From NCBI GenBank assembly GCA_019308745.1, contig JAFDHO010000008.1:1-45672 (forward strand): DNA of 45,672 nt. The letters run 5' to 3'. The translations under genes and the position numbers were made by a program. How positions within the stretch are numbered: the first letter of the stretch is position 1; each line of letters begins with the position of its first letter. This document shows, one piece after another, positions 30,508 to 38,593 of the stretch. The notes under the pieces were generated by a model that did not search any database, was not told the origin of the DNA, and was given only the letters and a program-made list of their open reading frames with translations. The DNA comes from Deltaproteobacteria bacterium. Lineage in GTDB: Bacteria; Desulfobacterota; DSM-4660; Desulfatiglandales; HGW-15.

Positions 30508-31710
30508 ATGGGGAAAACCATTGTCTGTGACGGCAACGAGGCAGCGGCCTGGGGTGTGGCCCTTTCAAGGCCGGACATGGTGGCGGTCTATCCGATTACG
30601 CCCCAGTCTTCCCTTGCAGAATATATCTCCCAATTCGTTGCGGACGGCATTATCCAGGCCGACCTCATGGACGTGGAAGGGGAACATAGCGTCCTTTCGG
30701 TGCTTCAGGGGGCCTGCCTCGCCGGTGCAAGGACCTTCACTGCCAGTTGCGGCCAGGGTCTCGCCTTCATGTTCGAACCCTATTACAGGACGGCCCCCTT
30801 GAGGCTTCCCCTGGTGATGTCCATTGTAACAAGGGACGGAATAACGCCCCAGAGCGTTTGGGGGGGACAGCAGGATGCCATGACGGTTCGCGAAGCGGGT
30901 TGGATACAAATGTACACGGAAAACTGCCAGGAGATCCTCGACACCGTGATCATGGCTTACAAGATAGCCGAGAACCGTGACGTTATGCTCCCCGTGAATG
31001 TCTGCCACGACGGCAATTATCTATCCTATGGCGTGGAAAGGGTGGAACTTCCGGATCAAGAGGAGGTGGATTCATTTCTCGGGGAAAAGAATACCAACTG
31101 GCACGTCGCCTTGGACCCTGAAAGACCCATGGGCGTGGATCCCCTGACCGGGGGGTCAGGAGGGGTCGGCCCGGGGCTTTTCTTGCGATACAGGAAGGGG
31201 CATTGCAAGGGAATGCAGAATGCCCTCAGGGTCATAACCGAGGTCCACCAGGAATGGGCACAACGTTTTGGACGGGTCTACGCCCCCCTGATAGAAGCCT
31301 ACAGGCTCGAAAATGCCGACTACGCCATTGTCACCATCGGAAGCATGAGCGGGGCGGGAAAGGACGCTGTGGATGATGCCAGAGAAAGGGGTGAAAAGGT
31401 AGGCCTGATTAAAATCAAGACCTTCAGACCCTTTCCCCTTCGGGCTTTTTGCGGGGCCCTGTCTCAGGTGAAGGCGGTGGGAGTGGTCGATCGGTCGGTC
31501 AGCTTTGGCTGGAATTCAGGGCCCGTCTATCAGGAAATCCTCTCGGCCCTCCACCACGTGGAGACAAAGACGAGGGTCGTAAGCTTCATAGGCGGCCTCG
31601 CAGGTGCGGACATAAGGGTGGACCATTTCACCAGGGTCATTGAAACCACGGCCCGGGCCCTCAAGGGAGAAATGCCCCAGGGGCCCATTTGGCTTAACGA
31701 AGAGGATTAG
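30508..31710 (+). CDS. padG: 2-Oxoacid oxidoreductase alpha subunit (PadG-like)
   Basis: The alpha subunit of the oxidoreductase, 400 residues, of PorA type. It shows CDGNEAAAWGVALSRPDMVA, the characteristic YPITPQSSLAEYIS, a DVEGEHSVLSVLQGACLAGA stretch and SCGQGLAFMFEPYY. The C-terminal domain includes IGSMSGAGKDAVDDARERGE. The ATG at 30508 (GGAGGAATAAT upstream) begins the conserved domain; an in-frame ATG at 30460 lies inside the delta gene. This subunit, with beta, forms the active site that decarboxylates the 2-oxoacid. Length agrees with PadG-type subunits. Confidence 0.9.
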   Translation: MGKTIVCDGNEAAAWGVALSRPDMVAVYPITPQSSLAEYISQFVADGIIQADLMDVEGEHSVLSVLQGACLAGARTFTASCGQGLAFMFEPYYRTAPLRLPLVMSIVTRDGITPQSVWGGQQDAMTVREAGWIQMYTENCQEILDTVIMAYKIAENRDVMLPVNVCHDGNYLSYGVERVELPDQEEVDSFLGEKNTNWHVALDPERPMGVDPLTGGSGGVGPGLFLRYRKGHCKGMQNALRVITEVHQEWAQRFGRVYAPLIEAYRLENADYAIVTIGSMSGAGKDAVDDARERGEKVGLIKIKTFRPFPLRAFCGALSQVKAVGVVDRSVSFGWNSGPVYQEILSALHHVETKTRVVSFIGGLAGADIRVDHFTRVIETTARALKGEMPQGPIWLNEED

Positions 31711-31726
31711 AAGCGGGGTGCTGGAC

Positions 31727-32989
31727 ATGGCGCGATATAAGTATCTCATAGTGGGCGCGAGCCACGCCGGTCTCTCTGCACTGGACTCCATCAGATTGAC
31801 CGACAGGGAAGGGCCCATTACCATGGTGAACCGGGAGGCCCGTCTCCCCTATTCGCCGACCATCCTCCCATACGTCCTGTCAGGCAGGGTGGATCCGAGC
31901 AGGATCTTTCTCAAAGACAAGGAAGGCCTGAAGAGGATGGGAGTAAGGTATCTCCAGGGAACGACCGTCTCAGAGGTTGACCAGGACGCGGGAGAGGTGG
32001 TGCTCTCGTCAGGCGAACGCGTGGGATATGAGAAGTTGCTCCTTGCCACGGGGGCTTCACCTGCGTCACCTGAGATAGATGGTCTGGAAGAGGTGCCTTA
32101 CCACGTACTGAGGACCCTTGACGACGCATTGAAATTGCAGCGGGAGTTCGGGGAAGGAAGGTCTGCTCTTGTGATTGGAGCGGGTCTCATCGGCATGCAC
32201 GCGGCTGAGAGCATGGCAGAGTGGGGCATGGATGTTACGGTGCTGGAAGCCGAGGCCAGCGTATTGCCCGGGTATTTCGACGAGACCCCGGCGAGAATGA
32301 TCCAGGATGTATTCCAAAGAAATGGCGTCAAGATAAGGGTAGGGAGCAGGATTGGGAAGGTCTCCCGTTCAAAGGGGACCCATATTGTCGAGATCTCCTC
32401 AGGGGAGAGTCTTTCGGCCGACCTGATTCTCGTGGCAACCGGTGTCAAGCCCAACAGAGATTGTCTCAAGGAGAGCGGGATAAGGACAGACAAGGGCATC
32501 CTGGTAGATGAAAGGATGAGAACAAGTGCCGCGGCCGTGTGGGCCGCGGGAGACGTAGCCCAGGCCAAGGACCTTCTTGACGGCCAAAAGCGCTTGCATG
32601 CAACGCTTCCGGACGCCGTGGAACAGGGGCGCATTGCCGGCATGGACATGGCAGGAGATGCTTCCCTGAAGGATTACAGGGGGGGCATTCCCATGAACGT
32701 TTTCAAGTTTTTCGGGAGCAGGGCCCTCTCCCTTGGAACGAGTGTCAATGGAGAACCGGAAGCAGGGATAGAAGTGGACCAGGTCTTCTTACCCGGGACC
32801 GGGAAATTTCTGAAGCTCGTTTTCGAGGGCCCCTATCTGGTGGGCGCAGTGGCAATCAATACGGACCTGGATCCCGGTGTCATGCATGAGATCATTAGGG
32901 GAAGGATTGATCTGCGGGATAGCAGGGCCCTGTTTGTGGAGAGACCGAAAGAAATCGGCCGTATACTCATGACAAACCTGTGGCGATAA
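31727..32989 (+). CDS. padH: FAD/NAD(P)-binding oxidoreductase subunit (PadH-like)
   Basis: A 420-residue pyridine-nucleotide-disulphide oxidoreductase-family flavoprotein. The first dinucleotide-binding motif is YLIVGASHAGLSALDS at the N-terminus, the second (for NADH) is VIGAGLIGMHAAESMAEWG, and the FAD-ribityl Asp lies in VWAAGDVAQA. No redox-active CxxxxC is seen. It sits between the alpha and beta genes, exactly where padH (epsilon) stands in the phenylglyoxylate dehydrogenase operon, and should pass electrons from the ferredoxin subunits to NAD+. The ATG at 31727 is the likely start; a GTG nine bases upstream is possible. Confidence 0.82.
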   Translation: MARYKYLIVGASHAGLSALDSIRLTDREGPITMVNREARLPYSPTILPYVLSGRVDPSRIFLKDKEGLKRMGVRYLQGTTVSEVDQDAGEVVLSSGERVGYEKLLLATGASPASPEIDGLEEVPYHVLRTLDDALKLQREFGEGRSALVIGAGLIGMHAAESMAEWGMDVTVLEAEASVLPGYFDETPARMIQDVFQRNGVKIRVGSRIGKVSRSKGTHIVEISSGESLSADLILVATGVKPNRDCLKESGIRTDKGILVDERMRTSAAAVWAAGDVAQAKDLLDGQKRLHATLPDAVEQGRIAGMDMAGDASLKDYRGGIPMNVFKFFGSRALSLGTSVNGEPEAGIEVDQVFLPGTGKFLKLVFEGPYLVGAVAINTDLDPGVMHEIIRGRIDLRDSRALFVERPKEIGRILMTNLWR

Positions 32990-33071
32990 GGAGCGGGGGA
33001 CCTTAAGATAATGTAAGTGCTCCCGGCTCCAAGGGTGACCCGGAAGGTGACGCAAGACAAGGGAGGAGAAA

Positions 33072-34397
33072 TTGGGAAGAAGTTACAGAACAATCGCCTT
33101 TTATCCGGAAAGATGTAACGGCTGCAACGAGTGCATGGAGGCCTGTGCCCGGGTAAAATCGGGGAACGGAGATCCGAGCCATTCTAGAATAGGGATAGAG
33201 AAGGATGCAGAGGGTTCCTCCTACGGCTTGGCCCTTTGCAGGCAATGCGGTGAACCAAGATGCGTCATGGCTTGTCCGGCGGCAGCGTTGATAAAGGATG
33301 ATGATTCCGGTGTCGTTCAGTTGGATGATGCAAAGTGCGTGAACTGCCAATTGTGCACGCTCGCCTGCCCTTACGCAGGTATTACATACAAGGCGCAGAC
33401 CGACAAGGTGATCAAATGCGATCTTTGCGCCGGAGATCCTGAATGTGTCAAGGTGTGCAAGCCCGGTGCCCTGGAGTTCAAGAGGGCCGCGGACATCTAC
33501 AATGCCTGGGGCGAGGCTGAGGACCTGTTCGTGCCGGGGCTCTCTGCCTGTCTTGGTTGTAACTCCGAGTTGATCATGAGACACACCCTTCGCAAGATAG
33601 GCCCCAACACCGTCCTTGCGACACCCCCCGGGTGCATCCCCGGAGTCGGCGTGGTAGGGGTAAATGGCTTAACAGGGGTCAAGGTCCCGTCCATCATCCC
33701 GCTGCTCACAAACACTGCTGCCATGCTGGCCGGAGCAAAACGCTATTATAGCCGCATAGGCCGGGATGTGACAATGCTTGCCCTGGCAGGGGATGGGGGC
33801 GCAGCGGACGTGGGATTCCAGTCCCTCTCCGGCGCTGCGGAGCGGGGAGAGCAGATGATCTTTATCTGCGTTGACAATGAGGGCTACATGAACACGGGGG
33901 TTCAGCGGTCCAGCACGACACCCTATGGGGCATGGACGTCCACCACACCGGTCGGAAAGGAGCTCAGGGGCAAGAGCAGAGATGCGAAACCTTTGCCCCT
34001 GATCATGGTGATGCACAACTGCGAATATGTTGCAACAGCAGCAATGGCGTTCATGGAGGATTACTACGCAAAGCTGGATAAGGCGATCGAAGCATCCAAG
34101 CGGGGTATGGCTTTCCTGCACATCTTTTCACCCTGTCCGACGGGCTGGAGATTTTCGCCAAGCCAGCTCCTTGAAGTAACCCGTAAGGCAGTGGAGACCA
34201 ACATGGTACCCCTCTGGGAGTATGAAAGGGAGGTCGGTCGCATTCGGTTCACCATGCCGATAGAGGAACCACTTCCGGTCAAGGAATATTTGAAACTGAT
34301 CGGAAAATACAGCCACCTGGACGAAGGCCAGGTTCAATATCTGCAGCGTATGACCGAGGAGAGGATCGAGTTCCTGAAGAGATTTACTGCAGATTGA
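33072..34397 (+). CDS. padI: 2-Oxoacid oxidoreductase beta subunit with N-terminal four-cluster ferredoxin (PadI-like)
   Basis: A two-part subunit of 441 residues. Residues about 1-140 carry sixteen cysteines for four [4Fe-4S] clusters: CNGCNECMEAC, CRQCGEPRCVMAC, CVNCQLCTLAC and CDLCAGDPECVKVC. Residues about 155-441 are a PorB-type thiamine-diphosphate domain with CLGCNSELIMRHTLR, the TPP/Mg2+ motif GDGGAADVGFQSLSGAAERG and FICVDNEGYMNTG. A TTG at 33072 is the best start: GGGAGGAG ends four bases before it and no ATG lies near. The ferredoxin-beta fusion and the size of about 48 kDa agree with PadI, which supports the phenylglyoxylate dehydrogenase reading. Confidence 0.85.
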   Translation: MGRSYRTIAFYPERCNGCNECMEACARVKSGNGDPSHSRIGIEKDAEGSSYGLALCRQCGEPRCVMACPAAALIKDDDSGVVQLDDAKCVNCQLCTLACPYAGITYKAQTDKVIKCDLCAGDPECVKVCKPGALEFKRAADIYNAWGEAEDLFVPGLSACLGCNSELIMRHTLRKIGPNTVLATPPGCIPGVGVVGVNGLTGVKVPSIIPLLTNTAAMLAGAKRYYSRIGRDVTMLALAGDGGAADVGFQSLSGAAERGEQMIFICVDNEGYMNTGVQRSSTTPYGAWTSTTPVGKELRGKSRDAKPLPLIMVMHNCEYVATAAMAFMEDYYAKLDKAIEASKRGMAFLHIFSPCPTGWRFSPSQLLEVTRKAVETNMVPLWEYEREVGRIRFTMPIEEPLPVKEYLKLIGKYSHLDEGQVQYLQRMTEERIEFLKRFTAD

Positions 34398-34463
34398 ACC
34401 GATGGCCCATATTCTTTTCAAGGGAACCTATCCAGGAGTTTGGGGGTTGTAGAAGGCAGGAAG

Positions 34464-34489
34464 ACCCGGCAACACGGTTGCCTCGGTCC
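34464..34489 (-). repeat. Dispersed palindromic repeat, copy 3
   Basis: On the minus strand this reads GGACCGAGGCAACCGTGTTG followed by CCGGGT. It has the perfect palindrome GGCAAC-CGT-GTTGCC. It matches the copies at 10290-10317 and 10458-10485. It lies in the 241-base gap between padI and the dienoyl-CoA-reductase-like gene. The rest of that gap holds no gene that I recognise. Confidence 0.65.
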
Positions 34490-34638
34490 AAAGATGGAAG
34501 GAGCCAGACATCCCGGTAGTTGCCACGAAGGGACTTGCAGAATAGCATTGGGTGGAACGTTCGATGGGAATGGGAAGGGTTTCGAGCCCACCGTTGGGCT
34601 GGCGGAGCTGAATATCTCGTTGATCGGGGAGAGGGAAC

Positions 34639-36597
34639 ATGGATGAGAAAGTAGTATTCACCAAAATGCTTGAGGAGGCCAAGATAGGCCCTTTCACGGC
34701 ACGGAACCGGGTCAAGTATGCTGCCTGCTCCATATCCAACTTCAATGACCGTAATGGCTTCTATACCGAAAGGGAATTCGCAAGGGACGAGGTTATCGCC
34801 AGGACAGGCTGCGGCATTATTACCAACCAGGGTGCTTACCCGGATCCGAAAGGAGAAGGCAAGGCCTATTATAACCAGCTTGCGATCTATGATGACAGGT
34901 ACATACCCGGCTTTCGCAGGGTCGCGGAGATGATCAAGTCCAACGGGGCCATCGCCATACAGCAGGTCCTCCACGCAGGCCGCTACGGGGGCGTGGACCT
35001 GGGTTACTGTATCCAGCCGTCCGATGTCCCTCAAACCTTGAGGCATTTCCAGCCACCCAGGGAGATGTCAAAGGAGAAGATCAGGGAGGTCATAGAGGAT
35101 CATGCCAGGGCGGCGGAGAGGGCGATCAGGGCAGGATTCGACGGTGTCGAGCTGACGAGTTTCCAGGGCTACCTGATGGCCAATTTCCTGTCAAGTTGGA
35201 CGAACAAGCGCACGGACGAATACGGGGGGAGCCTCGAGAACAGGGCCCGTTTCATGGTCGAGGTCCTCCAGGCAGTGAGAAAGGCCATTGGCAAAGACAA
35301 GCTCCTGTGTGTGAGGCTCAACGGCGAGGACCTGACCGATGAATACGGAGGCTCAACACCGGAGGAGTGCCTCCAGTTCATGAGAATAGCAGAACAGGAG
35401 GGGGGAGTGGACCTGATCAGCGTTGTTGTCGGCTGGCACGAATCCCGGCGCGGTGCCCTGGGAAGGGACCTCCCCGTTGATCATTGGGTCTACCTGGCAC
35501 GGAGGGCAAAGGAAGTGCTGACCGTGCCCATAGCCTTTGGGCCCCGGTGCCGTGACCCTTTCCTGGCCGAGGAGTGCCTCCGGGAGGGGATCTTCGATTT
35601 CTGGGAGGTCTGCCGTCCTTTCCTTGCTGACCCGGACCTGCTTCACAAGATCAAGCAAGGTAAGCCCTCCCGAATCAGGCCCTGCCTCGGAGGCCTTACC
35701 TGTCTGGCGCGGATGTTCAACCACCTTGCCTACCTCTGCACCGTGAATCCAAGGTTGGGTCATGAGTACGATCCAGCCTACGACATAACTCCTGCCAAGA
35801 TCACGAAAAAGATCCTGGTGGCGGGCGGTGGCCCTGGAGGGCTGGAATACGCGTTGACAGCCGCACAGAGGGGTCATCATGTGAAGCTCTATGAAAAGAC
35901 GGGTGAGCTGGGCGGGCAGCTCAGAATGGCGGCAAAGGAGATCTCAAAGGGCAATAACATGCTCGAACTGGTGGACTATTACGAAAGAAGCCTCGCCGAG
36001 AGCCGAGTTGAAGTTCTGCTGGGCACGGAATTGACCCTGAAGACCGTAAGAGAGGAAATGCCCGACGTCGTGGCTCTTGCGACGGGTTGCCGGGTAGATA
36101 CTTCAAGGGTGCCCGGGTTCGATGACTTAGATAACTACTATGCCCTGGAGGACATACTCCTAAGGGAAAGGGATCCGGGCAAAAGGGCCATAGTGATCGG
36201 AGGGAAGAGGGCAGGGCTGGTCCTGTCGGAGTATCTCGCTAAGAAGGGCACGAAGGTTGCCCTGATAGAGGAGGGCGCGAGGTTGGGGGTAGATGTGACC
36301 ACGACCTTCAGGTGGCGGCACCGGGCATGGCTTGATGAGCTTGGTGTGGAAACGAGACTGGAGACCTCTGTAAGAGACTATAAGTCAGGGGGCGTGAGGG
36401 TGGTAAACAAAGAGGGAAGGGAAGAAGACATTCTTGCGGACAGTGTCGTCATCACCGAACCAAGGGTTCCAAACAGCGATATGGCCCGGGAGATTTCAGA
36501 ACTGGCAGATGAACATTACCTGTTGGGGGATGCGGTGGTGCCCAGATCCCTGTGGAATGCCATTCATGAGGGCTATAGGCTTGGCACAAGGGTGTAA
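34639..36597 (+). CDS. NADH:flavin oxidoreductase / 2,4-dienoyl-CoA-reductase-like Fe-S flavoprotein
   Basis: A 652-residue enzyme with an Old-Yellow-Enzyme barrel (about residues 1-345), an Fe-S linker and a C-terminal FAD/NAD(P) domain (about 390-652, with ILVAGGGPGGLEYALTAAQRG). Barrel landmarks are QQVLHAGRYGG, GFDGVELTSFQGYL and KRTDEYGGSLENRARFM. The cluster region is odd: family members have about C-x2-C-x3-C-x11-C, but here only C349, C355 and C367 are seen in RPCLGGLTCLARMF and YLCTVNP, with glycine in place of the second cysteine. The cluster may be absent or have another ligand. The enzyme probably reduces an enoyl or dienoyl compound, perhaps a ring-cleavage or reduced aromatic CoA-ester, next to padEFGHI-like genes (inference). 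GGGGAGAGGGAA precedes the ATG. Confidence 0.83.
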   Translation: MDEKVVFTKMLEEAKIGPFTARNRVKYAACSISNFNDRNGFYTEREFARDEVIARTGCGIITNQGAYPDPKGEGKAYYNQLAIYDDRYIPGFRRVAEMIKSNGAIAIQQVLHAGRYGGVDLGYCIQPSDVPQTLRHFQPPREMSKEKIREVIEDHARAAERAIRAGFDGVELTSFQGYLMANFLSSWTNKRTDEYGGSLENRARFMVEVLQAVRKAIGKDKLLCVRLNGEDLTDEYGGSTPEECLQFMRIAEQEGGVDLISVVVGWHESRRGALGRDLPVDHWVYLARRAKEVLTVPIAFGPRCRDPFLAEECLREGIFDFWEVCRPFLADPDLLHKIKQGKPSRIRPCLGGLTCLARMFNHLAYLCTVNPRLGHEYDPAYDITPAKITKKILVAGGGPGGLEYALTAAQRGHHVKLYEKTGELGGQLRMAAKEISKGNNMLELVDYYERSLAESRVEVLLGTELTLKTVREEMPDVVALATGCRVDTSRVPGFDDLDNYYALEDILLRERDPGKRAIVIGGKRAGLVLSEYLAKKGTKVALIEEGARLGVDVTTTFRWRHRAWLDELGVETRLETSVRDYKSGGVRVVNKEGREEDILADSVVITEPRVPNSDMAREISELADEHYLLGDAVVPRSLWNAIHEGYRLGTRV

Positions 36598-36683
36598 GGG
36601 ATATGGGAAATAGTATCTTAGATTTGAGTTTCCTGCTGTGACTGCGTTACGGATCGAGCCGGCCGTGTCGGTGGACACAGGAA

Positions 36684-36704
36684 GTGACGAGTGACGAGCG
36701 ACGA
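36684..36704 (+). repeat. Short tandem heptamer repeat
   Basis: Three consecutive heptamers, GTGACGA, GTGACGA and GCGACGA, in the 183-base gap before the VOC gene. The gap has low-complexity purine-rich sequence and no gene. No function is apparent. Confidence 0.6.
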
Positions 36705-36780
36705 GCAGGATAGCTGGAGGTAAAAAGGGGAAGTAAACAGCTAGCAGTGAGCAGAAAGGAGAGGGAGAAAGGGAAACTTT

Positions 36781-37197
36781 ATGATTGGAATTGAGAAGAT
36801 TGATCACATTTGTATCGCGGTTAAGGATCTCAAGGAGTCAAAATCCCGCTGGGAGGCCTTTTTGGGGAAGCAAAGGCCTGACCTGGAATACAGGCACGAC
36901 CCTGAGGCGATTGAAGTGGCCAGGTACTACGTGGGAGAAGTAGGTTATGAACTCATGTCGTCGACCCGGGAAGGAAGCGACGTGGACCGCTTCATCAAGA
37001 AGAAGGGTGAAGGGGTTATGATCATCTCCTTTAAGGTGCCCGATACCCTGGCTGCCATGAAAAAACTCAGGGCCGAGGGATTTGAACTCATTGACCGGGA
37101 GCCCCGCTCCTGGGGCAAATCAAGGTATGTGTTCCTGAATCCCAGGTTCATGAACGGGGTCCTTGTCGAAGTCATAGATGGGGATGAGGGCGCGTAA
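36781..37197 (+). CDS. VOC-superfamily protein, methylmalonyl-CoA-epimerase-like
   Basis: A 138-residue vicinal-oxygen-chelate protein close in form to methylmalonyl-CoA epimerase: IDHICIAVKDLKESKSRW at the start, YELMSS in the middle, RFIKKKGEGVMIISFKV, and GVLVEVI at the end. In the epimerase the metal ligands include a His at the start, a His in the GEG-x-HH segment and a Glu near the end. Here H9 and E130 are present, but the segment reads G-E-G-V-M-I-I, with no histidine. So the metal site is incomplete or altered, and epimerase activity is doubtful. It is followed after 33 bases by a GntR regulator. The substrate is unknown. Confidence 0.72.
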   Translation: MIGIEKIDHICIAVKDLKESKSRWEAFLGKQRPDLEYRHDPEAIEVARYYVGEVGYELMSSTREGSDVDRFIKKKGEGVMIISFKVPDTLAAMKKLRAEGFELIDREPRSWGKSRYVFLNPRFMNGVLVEVIDGDEGA

Positions 37198-37230
37198 AGA
37201 AAGACATGAAATACCGGGACTGATCAGCCT

Positions 37231-37926
37231 ATGAAATCCATGGCCATACCAAGAATCGAAGCAGACTCCTTGACCCAAAGGGTCTACAGGGATCTCCGCC
37301 AGGCCGTCATTACAGGAGACATACCCGGAGGGATGAGATTGGTGGAGTCCACTATCGCACAAAGAATGGGTGTTAGCAGGACCCCGGTGCGAGAGGCCCT
37401 CCAGAGGCTTGCCCTGGAAGGCCTGGTCTACTCCATTCCCAGGGCCGGTTACATCGTGGAAGAGTTGTCCCAGGAGGATATTGAGGACCTGTTTACCACA
37501 CGAATGGCCATCGAGAAGTTGGTGGCGGAGAGGGCGCTCAAGAGGATTACGCCCCAGGAACTGGGAATGCTTAGAAAGAACCTGGAGAGGACGGATGAAT
37601 TGATCAAGGGCGGCCGGACCGAAAACATGATGGACTTGGATATCGAATTCCACAACATCATCTATAGGGCCAGTCGGAGCAAGACCCTCTACCAGATCTG
37701 CAAGACAATAAGCGACCGCACCCTCAGGTTTCGCCTGGCGTGCATCCATATCCCTGAAATCGCCCGGAGGGCCAGGAATGACCACAGGAGAATATACAGG
37801 GCCATGGAATCGGGTGATTCCAGGAGGGTAGATGAATCCATAAGGTCACACATAAGGACGGTAAAAAAGGATATTCTGGCATTCCTGGACAAATCGAGGC
37901 TCGAGGCCTTCCTTCAACTGGAGTAG
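37231..37926 (+). CDS. GntR-family transcriptional regulator (FadR/FCD type)
   Basis: A 231-residue regulator. Residues about 10-75 are the winged helix-turn-helix (TQRVYRDLRQAVITGDIPGG, LVESTIAQRMGVSRTPVREA). Residues about 80-220 are an all-helical FCD ligand domain with metal-type residues in DLDIEFHNIIYRA and a later SHIRTV. Such regulators respond to a carboxylate or CoA-linked metabolite. It probably controls the upstream catabolic operon, with which it appears to be co-transcribed, or the ABC transporter downstream (inference). A second in-frame ATG at 37240 is an alternative start. Looks intact. Confidence 0.9.
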   Translation: MKSMAIPRIEADSLTQRVYRDLRQAVITGDIPGGMRLVESTIAQRMGVSRTPVREALQRLALEGLVYSIPRAGYIVEELSQEDIEDLFTTRMAIEKLVAERALKRITPQELGMLRKNLERTDELIKGGRTENMMDLDIEFHNIIYRASRSKTLYQICKTISDRTLRFRLACIHIPEIARRARNDHRRIYRAMESGDSRRVDESIRSHIRTVKKDILAFLDKSRLEAFLQLE

Positions 37927-38047
37927 CCCTTAACTCCTGCAAGCAGGCGTCGATCAATGCCGGCAGAATCCACCTCATGTCCATCCCCAAATGGCCTTTG
38001 ACATGGATTGCCACCAATAAAGTTTCAAATTCAGAAATGAGCCATTA

Positions 38048-38384
38048 ATGTCCGGTTAGGATTTTGCAAATAGAGACTTTGATTGTCAAAAGCTCGATCA
38101 ATAACACGTAGAGATGTCCCCTGGGAGGTCTTTTTCAAAGGCTCAATCAAAATTCCTCCCAGGCGCTAACACCGGCACCAAACACTTAATAGATGTCCTC
38201 AGTAGCCCCAAAAGATCATCTCTACCGGAGCCTCGGTCTTGTGTGCCTGTGAGGCAATGACTATGAGGCTTATGGGGGCGTGTAAAAGGGTTAGGACGAA
38301 TATTGAGCCTTTGAAAAAGACCTCCCAGGGGACACAACCGACTGCTCTAGGAATCAGTTATTCTGCAAAATCCCAACCGGACAT
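38048..38384. repeat. 337-bp inverted-repeat element (MITE-like)
   Basis: The ends are inverted copies. ATGTCCGGTT-A-GGATTTTGCA (38048-38068) matches the complement of 38364-38384 with one difference, and the 31 bases 38117-38147 are an exact reverse complement of 38302-38332. The segments between these matches differ, so the arms have drifted while their outer and inner blocks stayed constant. The centre (about 38148-38301) holds no gene that I recognise. The gap 37927-38593 contains only this element and unremarkable flanks. This is a non-autonomous, transposon-like or structured-RNA-forming element. Confidence 0.8.
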
Positions 38385-38593
38385 CAGTGATTATTATGGG
38401 GGTTTCTACACCCCTGGGGAGTTTTGGTTGAGGCCTGCTTCCTTGACATCCAGGGCCCATTTGTCATATTTTACGGTACTAGAGTGAATCTCCTAATCCT
38501 GGCGCGACACATGAGGATGGCTGTCCGGAAGCGGGAGCATCTCCGCCTGCGGGCAGGAATTCGATTTATACACCCAGTAACCTGACAAAGGGA

